A stretch of DNA of 32,607 nt from Peribacter sp964404805 (GTDB lineage Bacteria; Patescibacteriota; Gracilibacteria; Peribacterales; Peribacteraceae). The notes beneath the pieces were generated by a model, which was not told where the DNA came from, made no database searches, and worked only from the letters and a program-made list of their open reading frames with translations. The stretch is taken from assembly GCA_964404805.1 (NCBI GenBank), contig CAYOLJ010000004.1, positions 1 through 32,607 of the forward strand, written 5' to 3'. Shown piece after piece: positions 24,331 through 31,152 of this stretch. The number at the start of each line of letters is the position of its first letter. The stretch's first letter is position 1. The translations under genes were made by a program, and so were the position numbers.

Positions 24331-24540
24331 ATGGCACGCCGATGCGTCAAAACAGGCAAGCAGACCACATTTGGGAACACCCGAAGTCACTCTATGCGGC
24401 ACACCCGCCGCACCTACAAGGCGAACATCCAGAAGAAGCGCGTGTACGATCCTGCCACGGGTCAGTATCGCAGGATCAAGGTGGCCGCGAGCTATCTGCG
24501 CACGCTTGCCAAGAGGCTGCAGGCGGGAAAGGCCGTTTAA
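24331..24540 (+). CDS. rpmB: 50S ribosomal protein bL28
   Basis: This 69-residue basic protein belongs to the large ribosomal subunit. MARRCVKTGKQTTFGNTRSH matches the bL28 opening, and SHSMRHTRRTYKANIQKKRV is its diagnostic core. Later, RRIKVAASYLRTLAKRL corresponds to the family's RVCTSCLRALK region. The zinc-binding Cys residues of many bL28 proteins are almost all lost: one Cys remains at position 5, and the second CxxC pair is VAAS. The protein therefore probably folds without zinc. The stop overlaps the convergent release-factor-like gene by four bases. No Shine-Dalgarno sequence precedes the ATG, which is unusual for a ribosomal gene. Confidence 0.9.
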   Translation: MARRCVKTGKQTTFGNTRSHSMRHTRRTYKANIQKKRVYDPATGQYRRIKVAASYLRTLAKRLQAGKAV

Positions 24541-24962
24541 TGCCCCAGTTCCTCCAGCGACCGACGGAGAGCTTTTTGTCGTTGTTCTTTAATGCTGCTG
24601 CGATGGTGTTTGTCTTTCAGTATTTTTTCCTTAGCGCGCCGTGAACGACGCTGCTTCTGCTTGCGCAGCTTAAAAACTTTCTGCTGCCGCTTCGACTCGG
24701 CACCTTTGATTTTCTCTTCTAACTTTTCAATCAGCTGTTTGTAGGCCGCAATGCGATTGAGGTGCTGTTCGCGAAAACGTTGTACACGCACGACTGTCCC
24801 AGTGGGTCGGTGCGTGAGCTCCACGCAGCTTGCGGTCTTGTTAATCTTCTGACCGCCAGGCCCTCCACCACGCGTGAAGAACTCATCAATGTCCTCCGGG
24901 AGAACCTTCAGTCCTTCGGCAAGGGCGAGTATCTGTGGAGGGAGCTCAACGGGGAAGTTCAT
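24537..24962 (-). CDS. Release-factor-like peptidyl-tRNA hydrolase (GGQ domain only)
   Basis: This 141-residue protein has the catalytic release-factor domain without a stop-codon recognition domain. FFTRGGGPGGQKINKTASCV places GGQ at 36-38. VELTHRPTGTVVRVQRFREQ continues the domain, and a long Lys/Arg-rich tail (about 85-141) should enter the empty mRNA channel. This layout matches ribosome-rescue proteins such as ArfB/YaeJ and the mitochondrial MTRFR (C12orf65) type. The NKTASCVELTH wording is closer to the latter. It would free stalled ribosomes from mRNA lacking a stop. It lies 24 bases after the nitroreductase on the same strand and converges on rpmB. Confidence 0.9.
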   Translation of the reverse strand: MNFPVELPPQILALAEGLKVLPEDIDEFFTRGGGPGGQKINKTASCVELTHRPTGTVVRVQRFREQHLNRIAAYKQLIEKLEEKIKGAESKRQQKVFKLRKQKQRRSRRAKEKILKDKHHRSSIKEQRQKALRRSLEELGH

Positions 24963-24986
24963 GCAGGAGAGTGTAGCGGCAGCGCT

Positions 24987-25487
24987 TCAGAATTTCTCGT
25001 GGTGAATTTTCTTCGCATCGAATTCCGCGTCTGTATGGGGCGGTGGCATTTCGGCGGGGTACCCGATCGGTATCACGTTCATGATGAGAAAATGCTCGGG
25101 AATGCCGAGGGTTGCGCGCAGTTTTTCCTGCTCTTCTCCGTCATGCACATGCTTCCAGACGCTTCCGAGCTTGAGATGTGTTGCCTGCAAAAAAATATTC
25201 TGTGATGCGAGAGCGAGATCTGCTTGTGGGTTGTTCGCCGTTTGAGTATTGGCTATCGGTACGATGAGCACGGGTGCCTGCGCCACGAAATCCTGCGGTA
25301 CAAGGACATCGTGAATCGCCTGACGCATCTTCTGGTCCGTCACGACGACAAACTCCACCGGGCGTCGATTTCTGGACGTGGGAGCGAACTGGGCGGCCTT
25401 GATGAGCTCCTCGATAAGCGCGGGAGGAACAGACTCCGCCTTGAAGCTGCGGCAGGCTCTGCGATGAGAGATGGCGTCGAGAATCAT
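24987..25487 (-). CDS. Nitroreductase-family FMN oxidoreductase
   Basis: This 166-residue protein belongs to the nitroreductase fold, whose dimers use FMN and NAD(P)H to reduce small molecules. AISHRRACRSFKAESVP is the usual N-terminal FMN-phosphate motif (RRSxRxF form). IKAAQFAPTSRNRRPVEFVV is the second conserved block. ASQNIFLQATHLKLGSVW and the IPIGYPAEMPPP segment near the end complete it. The natural substrate is unknown. It is at the short end of the family's range. The rescue-factor gene follows on the same strand. The region upstream of its start carries the tRNA-Ser on the other strand. Confidence 0.92.
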   Translation of the reverse strand: MILDAISHRRACRSFKAESVPPALIEELIKAAQFAPTSRNRRPVEFVVVTDQKMRQAIHDVLVPQDFVAQAPVLIVPIANTQTANNPQADLALASQNIFLQATHLKLGSVWKHVHDGEEQEKLRATLGIPEHFLIMNVIPIGYPAEMPPPHTDAEFDAKKIHHEKF

Positions 25488-25571
25488 GCACGCAGACTAG
25501 AACGATCACGTGCTCCTGAACAGTTCGCAAAACCCTCCCTTTGTTGTAGTGATTGCCCCTCTATTCATCGC

Positions 25572-25577
25572 TACAAT
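25572..25577 (+). promoter_or_regulatory. -10 box (TACAAT) for tRNA-Ser
   Basis: TACAAT lies ten bases before the mature tRNA 5' end, the expected distance for a start just upstream of the tRNA. A -35 at 17 bases (GTGATT, 25549-25554) is weak. Confidence 0.45.
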
Positions 25578-25586
25578 GCAGACAAC

Positions 25587-25676
25587 GGAGGGATGGCCGA
25601 GTGGTTGAAGGCGCACGACTCGAAATCGTGTAGGCCCCCAAGGGTCTCGAGGGTTCGAATCCCTCTCCCTCCGCCA
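25587..25676 (+). tRNA. tRNA-Ser (anticodon CGA), CCA encoded
   Basis: The acceptor stem pairs GGAGGGA (25587-25593) with TCCCTCC (25666-25672), followed by discriminator G and an encoded CCA (25674-25676). The D-arm is GCCGAGTGGTTGAAGGC. The anticodon stem CACGA/TCGTG encloses the loop CTCGAAA with anticodon CGA at 25621-25623, which reads UCG serine codons. A long variable arm (class II tRNA) lies before the GAGGG-TTCGAAT-CCCTC T-arm. All features fit tRNA-Ser. Confidence 0.97.
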
Positions 25677-25789
25677 TCACGGGCATGTCGCCGTCTCCAA
25701 AAAATTACAAGTGACTACGAAGTAATGTGACATGTTTATCCGTGACTTTTGGATGGATGAGGCTACAATCCGATACTTTCCGTTGCCGG

Positions 25790-26275
25790 ATGTTTCCAAA
25801 TTCCTCCTTCCCTCCCGAGCAAGTTGAGCAAGCCGTAGGAGATGCGATAAATCCTGGTGAATACTCCAAGTACAGCGCCGAGAGAATTCAACGACAACTC
25901 GAAGCCGGTTGGCCAACAATGGTGCTGACGGACTCAACGGATGATTGCCAATTCAGCTCCTGGCAACAGCGTTGTTGTTATGGAATTCTCTTTCCTCATA
26001 AAGAAGCCATTCCTAGTGACGAGAGTGCTGCTGAATCCGTGACGAAGCTTGTACCTCTCGCGAGCAGGGAGGGCCTTCCTTATGCCGAAGACACCACTCA
26101 ATTTCTAACCGGAAAGGGAGTAGACACCATATCTGCAAAAGCGAGGGCAGTATGTTTCGCTTGTAGATTCGCAGCTTTTCTCGCCCTTATTGAGCGGTGC
26201 TGCGACAAGGAGCAACGCACTGCTGCTGTCGAACAAGAAGCTTCAAGCTACATATCGCAAATTACTTCACGGTAG
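25790..26275 (+). CDS. Hypothetical protein, 161 aa
   Basis: I do not recognise this protein. Read from the ATG at 25790 it is soluble and starts MFPNSSFPPEQVEQAV. The middle contains several Cys residues (DDCQFSSWQQRCCYGILF and ARAVCFACRFAAF), which could bind metal or form disulfides, but no known motif is complete. A TACAAT -10 box lies at 25764-25769, 20 bases before the start, with GTGACT 16 bases further up as a weak -35. The longer frame from 25727 begins upstream of that box and is less likely. It has its own probable promoter, and no neighbour suggests a function. Confidence 0.6.
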   Translation: MFPNSSFPPEQVEQAVGDAINPGEYSKYSAERIQRQLEAGWPTMVLTDSTDDCQFSSWQQRCCYGILFPHKEAIPSDESAAESVTKLVPLASREGLPYAEDTTQFLTGKGVDTISAKARAVCFACRFAAFLALIERCCDKEQRTAAVEQEASSYISQITSR

Positions 26276-26457
26276 TTCCACATCGTTTGAGGCGATTCTT
26301 GAGATGAAAACGGAAAAACATACAAAGACCAGGCAAAAGATATTCATCACCTCGTGCGTTTTGTGTGTCGGAAATTGTGATTGCAGATTGCAGTCTTTCT
26401 TGATCCGGCTTCGATAACCTATGGCAGCTGCTATGCTGTACCTGTTTATTCCTCGCT

Positions 26458-27681
26458 CTGTCCGCCCAACTCCAACGTCGGCTTTCACTCTCGCTCTTCA
26501 CCTTCTACGGACTTGGCTCCATTCTTGGAGCGGGCATCTATTCTCTCGTCGGAAAAGTGGCTGGTGATGCAGGAATCTATGCACCTGTTGCTTTCGTCGT
26601 TGCTGCGATCGTTGCTGTTCTCACGGGTTTTTCGTATGCGGAACTCTCGGCGCGGTACCCCAAGAGCGGTGGTGAAGCGATTTACACGTCGCGAGCGTTC
26701 GGTATTCCTGCACTCTCGACCGTGATCGGTTTGCTCGTCGTGTTCTCTGCCGTTATTTCCGTGGGCGTTCTGACGAACGCGTTTGTTGGGTACTTGCAGG
26801 TCTTTATTCCTGTCATGCCCTCAGTAGTGATCGCGCTGACGATCTTTATCGCCACAGTAATCTCCATTCGAGGGATCAAAGAGTCGGCTCTTTTGGCATC
26901 GTTACTCACGTTGATCGAGATTGGAGGCTTGTTTCTTATCATCTGGGTCGGGAGAGGGGGATTACTCGCCTTGCCTGCCAATGCCGGAATACTCCTTCCT
27001 CCAATGGATGGGGTCGTGTGGTCCGGCATTCTTACCGGAGCTTTCATCGCGTTCTACGCATTCATCGGTTTTGAGGATATGGCGAATGTGGCAGAAGAGG
27101 TGAAGAATCCGCAGCGCAACCTTCCTCTGGGTATTCTTCTCGCTATTTTCACATCCACGATTCTGTACTGTGTTGTTGCGGTCGTTGCGGTTCTCAGTCT
27201 GCCGGTCGATCAGCTTCAAGCTTCCGATGCACCTCTTGCGCTCATTTATGAACGCACCACAGGATCTTCACCGATTATCATTACGTTTATCGGTCTGTTC
27301 GCCATCGCGAATGGGATTCTTGTGCAGATCATTCTCGGTTCAAGAATTCTCTATGGGCTGAGTCGACAGAGCTGGTTGCCATCTATCTTGAGTCGGGTGC
27401 ATTCCTCTCTGCACACGCCGGTTATTGCCACGCTGTGTGTTGCGTTGCTCGGTCTCATCTTTGCACTTTGGCTCCCCTTGGTCTCTCTCGCCGAGCTCAC
27501 CAGCTTCACGGTGCTGGTGGTCTACACATTCGTAAATGCAGCCTGCATGCGCGTAAAAATACGCGAACCTCGGCCTGAGGGCGTGCGCACATTTCCGTTC
27601 GTTTTCCCACTTCTCGGGTTTATTGTCATTCTCGCTTTTCTCGGTTTCCGCCTCTGGGAGGCACTAAGCACATTGATCTAA
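26458..27681 (+). CDS. APC-superfamily amino-acid permease, start codon unusual
   Basis: This integral membrane transporter of the amino acid-polyamine-cation superfamily moves amino acids or related compounds, probably by cation symport or exchange. The TM1 motif LGSILGAGIYSLVGKVAGDAG and the FIAFYAFIGFEDMANVAEEV region of TM6 are diagnostic, and about eleven or twelve helices are visible. The first ATG, GTG or TTG in frame is GTG at 26557, but that would remove TM1. The frame is open from 26404 and the family's N-terminus (LQRRLSLSLFTFYGLG) is encoded from about 26470. I place the start at CTG 26458 (407 residues), which is tentative. Either a rare start or a sequence error is involved. Confidence 0.82.
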   Translation: MSAQLQRRLSLSLFTFYGLGSILGAGIYSLVGKVAGDAGIYAPVAFVVAAIVAVLTGFSYAELSARYPKSGGEAIYTSRAFGIPALSTVIGLLVVFSAVISVGVLTNAFVGYLQVFIPVMPSVVIALTIFIATVISIRGIKESALLASLLTLIEIGGLFLIIWVGRGGLLALPANAGILLPPMDGVVWSGILTGAFIAFYAFIGFEDMANVAEEVKNPQRNLPLGILLAIFTSTILYCVVAVVAVLSLPVDQLQASDAPLALIYERTTGSSPIIITFIGLFAIANGILVQIILGSRILYGLSRQSWLPSILSRVHSSLHTPVIATLCVALLGLIFALWLPLVSLAELTSFTVLVVYTFVNAACMRVKIREPRPEGVRTFPFVFPLLGFIVILAFLGFRLWEALSTLI

Positions 27682-27862
27682 ACATCTTTTTACGGGCCAG
27701 AGAGCAGCGGAGTTCGTCAGACCCAGAATAACGAGCATTCTTGCGCTGTTTGGCGATTTGCGAAGGTTTACTGCAGTAGACAAGGCTGCGTTCTGCATGG
27801 GAAGGGGAGGGTGGTCAATTGAATATTTTAAGAGAATTTGCCCAAAAGATGCGATATTCCCC

Positions 27863-27892
27863 TTGCAGGGGGTAAACGGGCGTGCGTAGAAT
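27863..27892 (+). promoter_or_regulatory. Promoter of the histone gene
   Basis: TTGCAG at 27863-27868 and TAGAAT at 27887-27892 match the -35 and -10 boxes with an 18-base spacer. Transcription would start near 27899, giving a leader of about 25 bases that is almost all pyrimidine (TTCCTTATTTTTTCCCCCC) and lacks a Shine-Dalgarno site. Confidence 0.55.
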
Positions 27893-27924
27893 CACCCCGT
27901 TCCTTATTTTTTCCCCCCTATTTC

Positions 27925-28095
27925 ATGAGCTACGTCGTTGCTTCCAAAGTAAAGGAGCTCCTCAAGGCTGCCGACATGATGACGGCCGGCGATCTCTCGG
28001 ATGCTGCTAGCAAGTACCTCGAGGACGCCCTCAAGAAGGCTGCCAAGCGTGCCCAGGAGAACGGCCGCAAGACGGTCCGCGCCTGCGACCTCTAA
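27925..28095 (+). CDS. Single histone-fold DNA-binding protein (bacterial histone), 56 aa
   Basis: This very short basic protein has the histone-fold layout. Helix 1 is about residues 5-16 (VASKVKELLKAA). A linker (ADMMTAGD) leads to the long helix 2 (about 23-46, LSDAASKYLEDALKKAAKRA). The turn NGRKTVRACDL gives the Arg-Lys-Thr-Val strand that grips DNA in histones and the start of helix 3. Archaeal histones run about ten residues further; ending at DL matches the shortened helix 3 I recall for bacterial histones such as Bdellovibrio Bd0055. It probably forms a dimer on DNA as a nucleoid protein. The ATG at 27925 is chosen because the longer frame from 27838 would span the promoter. The gene stands alone with its own promoter and terminator. 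Lys and Ala dominate, so a non-histone helical protein must be excluded by structure. Confidence 0.8.
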   Translation: MSYVVASKVKELLKAADMMTAGDLSDAASKYLEDALKKAAKRAQENGRKTVRACDL

Positions 28096-28117
28096 AGCGT
28101 TTTCTTTTTGAACCAAG

Positions 28118-28143
28118 AGCGCCTCGATACGGGGCGCTTTTTT
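28118..28143 (+). terminator. Rho-independent terminator of the histone gene
   Basis: AGCGCCTCG (28118-28126) pairs with CGGGGCGCT (28130-28138) across a three-base ATA loop, with one T-G pair, and a six-T run (28138-28143) follows. It lies 22 bases after the stop and is the clearest intrinsic terminator in the window. Confidence 0.9.
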
Positions 28144-28210
28144 GGTAGTTATAGGATGTACATTTCCCCCGACTTCCAAGGGAGCGTAGCTTTTGTTTTT
28201 CCTCCCATAT

Positions 28211-28891
28211 TTAGAATTGTAAATTAAGGTGCCCATAATGCCTGGCCATAGCTCGTGCCGCTTTATCGAGTGTTTGCCCATTCTGATCATCTAATAAATA
28301 GACAGGTGTATCTTGTGGGGCATCGGGAACATACATTTGCGAATCAACAGGTCGATAATCGCTTGGGTCTGTTACAACCATGCCCAGTTGTAGTTTATTG
28401 GATTGTGCAAGCGCGCTTTTTACATGAGCTCTTACTTGAAGAGCACCGAGCATTACACCCATCGACATAACTCCCATTACTATTCCATCTTGTTTCAAGT
28501 CAGGTTTATTTCTCATCAAAACGCACAAGAGAGTTACTAAATCCTCATGAGACTTACATCTGCATAATTTATGCCAATAATAAGTTAGAGCATTATTATC
28601 AATGTGTTTTCTCGTCTCCAGAGCTGTTGAAATGCCATGGCCGCTTATAAAGTCCTGAATCCTACAATCAATCTCCAATTGAACATCGGCCACCTGCACG
28701 TTGCCAATTAATCCTGACACAATGATATCACCGCACTCTTCTGCAAATATAATTGTTGGGGCTAATAATTGATGTACTCCTTGCAAAATCCTTGTTCTTG
28801 ACTGCCTCAGACAGCTAACAACCCGCTCTGTAGTTTTTCTCAGCTGCTGCTCATCTGAAGATCCTTGTATAAGTTTGTAAAAATCCTCCAT
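28211..28891 (-). CDS. Hypothetical protein, 226 aa, with a phosphoribosyltransferase-like C-terminal motif
   Basis: I do not recognise this protein as a whole. The N-terminal 150 residues are mostly helical and contain several Cys residues (HKLCRCKSHEDLVTLLCVLM). Near the C-terminus, DTPVYLLDDQNGQTLDKAA resembles the PRPP-binding loop of type I phosphoribosyltransferases (hydrophobic strand, Asp-Asp, then Gly/Thr). The usual TG step is NGQT, so the match is partial. The gene is AT-rich against its neighbours and probably acquired. The promoter just upstream predicts an mRNA starting at the ATG itself, so no ribosome-binding site is expected; the GGAGG here is inside codons 1-3. A regulatory or nucleotide-binding role is only a guess. 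Confidence 0.65.
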   Translation of the reverse strand: MEDFYKLIQGSSDEQQLRKTTERVVSCLRQSRTRILQGVHQLLAPTIIFAEECGDIIVSGLIGNVQVADVQLEIDCRIQDFISGHGISTALETRKHIDNNALTYYWHKLCRCKSHEDLVTLLCVLMRNKPDLKQDGIVMGVMSMGVMLGALQVRAHVKSALAQSNKLQLGMVVTDPSDYRPVDSQMYVPDAPQDTPVYLLDDQNGQTLDKAARAMARHYGHLNLQF

Positions 28892-29268
28892 AATATAATT
28901 CTAGAATAATACCTTTATATGTCAATATCTGCAGCTCTGAAAAACCAATTTTTTCCTAAATCGTCGTTGATGACTCATACAAGTCAATAAATGAGCACCA
29001 AAATATTAACGAAGTGGCTTGACTGAAACAAAAATAGAAAAGGCGAGAGATGAAAAATTCTCGTTGCACTTTAATGTGCTTAAAAAACTGGGGTGTTTTC
29101 AGCTGCAGCTAACTTAGTTTTCTTGCCTCTCAAGCAATAGCTACGCCCCCCTTGTCTGCCCACCGAAGTGCGAAGGTGGAGAAGTCGAAAAAAAGTTGTG
29201 CATCATATAACACGGATTATGTGAAGTGAACCACATAAGCCGGAATGCTTGAGAAATTGATTCCTCAG
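28892..29268. other. 377-base AT-rich gap between divergent-composition genes
   Basis: No reading frame or RNA gene is recognised here. The left end carries the promoter of the 28891 gene. The middle is A/T-rich with small hairpins (CGAGA...TCTCG near 29043-29064; GCAC...GTGC near 29067-29080). TTATGTG (29217-29223) and CACATAA (29232-29238) form a perfect 7-bp inverted repeat downstream of prfB; it has no T-run on the minus strand. An uncharacterised small RNA cannot be ruled out. Confidence 0.4.
28898..28925 (-). promoter_or_regulatory. Consensus promoter predicting a leaderless mRNA
   Basis: On the minus strand TTGACA (28925-28920) is a perfect -35, followed after 16 bases by TAGAAT (28903-28898). 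Only six bases separate the -10 box from the ATG at 28891, so the expected start of transcription falls on the A of the start codon. This is the best promoter match in the window. Confidence 0.75.
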
Positions 29269-30352
29269 TTACTTTGCGTCGCGCTTCAGTTCCGCATCAA
29301 TGAATTGTTGGATGTCTCCGTCCAGTACTCCTGTGGTGCTACTCGTTTCTTCATCGGTACGCAGGTCCTTCACCATCTGGTACGGATGTAGGACGTAACT
29401 GCGAATCTGCTGACCGAAATCGGCGCTCTTTCTCGAGCCCTTCAGTTCTGATTTCGCCTCCTGCTGTTCACGGCGCTCTTTTTCAAGCAGCTTGGCGCGC
29501 AACATGTTCATGGCCTGCATACGGTTCTGCAGTTGGCTGCGCTCACTCTGGCATGCCACCACGATGCCGGACGGCAGGTGGGTGATGCGGATGGCAGATT
29601 CCACCTTGTTCACGTTCTGCCCTCCGGCCCCACCGCTGCGGTACGTGTCGATTCTCAGGTCCGTTGGGTTAATATCCACGCCTGTCGATTCCGGAAGCTC
29701 CGGCAGCACCTCCACCAGCGCGAAGCTCGTCTGCCGCAGGTTCTTGGCATTGAAGGGCGACAGGCGCACCAGGCGGTGCGTGCCCTTTTCGCACTTGAGG
29801 TTGCCGTAGGCGAACTCACCCTGCACGTAGATCGTTGCAGATTTGATGCCGGCTTCCTGTCCGTCGGTCTTTTCGATGATCGTTGTTTTCCACTTCTGTC
29901 GTTCACAGTAACGCAGGTACATGCGCATGAGCATGGCGGCCCAGTCCTGTGCTTCGGTACCACCCGCTCCTCCACTTACAGTGAGATAACAGTTGGAGGT
30001 GTCGAATTCCCCACTCAGATATAACTGTGTCTCGAGTGCCTCCCATTCTTTTTCTAGTCGTGTCACATCTGCCTCGAGAGATACTTGTTCCTCTGCAGAA
30101 GCGTCGTTCACCATCTCTATCAATGCTTCGGCCTCGTCGGCGATTCTCTGCACGGGTTCCCACTGTTTCTTGAGCGCCTTCAATTCTGTGAAGAGCGCCT
30201 GCGCGCGTTTCTGGTCATCCCAAATATCGGGTCCTTCCGTTTTTGCTGTGAGCTCCTGAATGCGCTTGGGAACATTCCTTGCCTCAAAGAGAGTCCTTCC
30301 CCACGTTGATTGCGGATTTGAGTTCCCGAAGTTTCTGCAACAGATCTTCCAT
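29269..30352 (-). CDS. prfB: Peptide chain release factor 2, with programmed +1 frameshift
   Basis: This gene encodes RF2, which ends translation at UGA and UAA. The first 22 codons run from the ATG at 30352 to an in-frame TGA at 30284-30286. Shifting by one base after CTT (30289-30287) continues as EARNVPKRIQELTAKTEGPD and stays open to the stop at 29269. This is the known RF2 autoregulatory frameshift. The joined protein has 360 residues, close to the usual 365. The stop-reading SPF tripeptide (198-200) and catalytic GGQ (243-245, RSGGAGGQNVNK) are both present. The frame visible from 30183 alone lacks the N-terminal domain. The gene is divergent from the PilN-like gene. The bases before the start are pyrimidine-rich, without a ribosome-binding site. 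Confidence 0.95.
30284..30302 (-). promoter_or_regulatory. RF2 frameshift site: internal Shine-Dalgarno-like sequence plus CTT TGA
   Basis: On the minus strand GGGGAAGGA (30302-30294) is followed by CTCT and then CTT TGA. The slippery CTT-T and the TGA are exactly those of known prfB genes. The AAGGA core stands four bases from CTT, against three bases in the Escherichia coli site, and replaces AGGGGG. Low RF2 levels would let the ribosome pause at TGA and slip forward. Confidence 0.9.
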
Positions 30353-30489
30353 GGACGGAAGGGGGAATAGTATTGATATTTTCAGCATACCGGAGCATTG
30401 CGACTCCAGATAATCCTTTTTGTGCTCTTGCGATGAAATGCGCAAAAATTCCTAAACCATAGAATAGGAATACTGCAAATGTACCTCCA

Positions 30490-30518
30490 TAGTCAAATAA
30501 CCTTCTTTTGGCTATAAT
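30490..30518 (+). promoter_or_regulatory. Promoter of the PilN-like gene pair
   Basis: A perfect TATAAT at 30513-30518 is preceded at 17 bases by TAGTCA (30490-30495), which matches four of six -35 positions. AAGGA at 30521-30525 is one of the few Shine-Dalgarno matches in the window, six bases before the ATG, but it lies so close to the -10 box that it may sit at the very 5' end of the mRNA. Confidence 0.65.
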
Positions 30519-30531
30519 ATAAGGAAAACAT

Positions 30532-31152
30532 ATGACACACATTTCCGAAGCTCTCACCGTAAAAACGTGGCAAGGACCGGCGTCTGCACCGAGTCTCAAA
30601 GAGATTCTGCGACGTGTGCTTTTTCCCTTTGCGCTGTTTGCCGTCGTGCTCCTCTCACTCCTTGTTCTGTCGTGGTACCTGCTCCTGCCACGGTTCACGC
30701 GTGTGGAACTTCATGGAGCACCGCAGGAACTCTCTCACCTGCAGACATATGTACAAGAAATGCAGGCAGAAACGCAGAAGCTAGAAGACCGGCGTCTGGC
30801 GTTGATTCTCCCTCTCGATGACTCGCCCTACGGTCACCTCGTCCAGAAGAAAATGTCACAGCCATCACTCCTTTCGTTCTACGAGAAATTACAGAATGTC
30901 GCGCGTACATTCCTTCCCGAGCAGTCGCAGTCCGTAGTGCTGCAGTCGATTCGCTGGGAGCATGAGGTCATCGAACTCACCGGGGACGTGCGGAACGTAG
31001 GACTGCAAAGCATGGCAGTGCTCGCGCAGTTTGTTGAAGCAGTGCGTGCGATGCCAGGCGTAGAACGTGTGGATTTTCCCTCTTTCACGCGTGAACGAGA
31101 TGAGGCCATCGGTTTTCACTCTCCATTTGTCATTCGCATTCACTTCTCTTAA
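30532..31152 (+). CDS. PilN-like membrane-anchored protein
   Basis: This 206-residue bitopic protein has a cytoplasmic N-terminus of about 28 residues and one helix (about 29-52, FPFALFAVVLLSLLVLSWYL). A coiled-coil-prone region (about 66-90, LSHLQTYVQEMQAETQKLED) follows, then an alpha/beta domain that ends RIHFS. This is the layout of type IV pilus PilN and type II secretion GspL/M proteins. Together with the PilO-like next gene it probably forms the inner-membrane alignment subcomplex of a pilus or DNA-uptake machine. Sequence identity to PilN is not evident by eye; order and topology are the evidence. The stop TAA shares a base with the next ATG at 31152. Confidence 0.65.
   Translation: MTHISEALTVKTWQGPASAPSLKEILRRVLFPFALFAVVLLSLLVLSWYLLLPRFTRVELHGAPQELSHLQTYVQEMQAETQKLEDRRLALILPLDDSPYGHLVQKKMSQPSLLSFYEKLQNVARTFLPEQSQSVVLQSIRWEHEVIELTGDVRNVGLQSMAVLAQFVEAVRAMPGVERVDFPSFTRERDEAIGFHSPFVIRIHFS

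Noticed and set aside
25541..25558. Strong -35 for the tRNA-Ser promoter (TTGTTG, TTGTAG, TTGCCC)
   Set aside because: All lie at the wrong distance (13, 22 or more bases) from the TACAAT box.
27838..27924. Longer start for the histone gene
   Set aside because: The extension would translate the promoter and the pyrimidine leader, and its residues are not histone-like.
28892..29268. Known structured RNA (6S, RNase P, SRP or tmRNA) in the gap
   Set aside because: None of the conserved motifs of these RNAs is visible; only short hairpins are present.
30180..30698. Long minus-strand open frame containing a hydrophobic stretch (GGTFAVFLFYGLGIFAHFIA) upstream of prfB
   Set aside because: Both ends lie in other frames of prfB and of the PilN-like gene, and the middle is the AT-rich promoter region. 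No start or family pattern supports it. A gene remnant remains possible.
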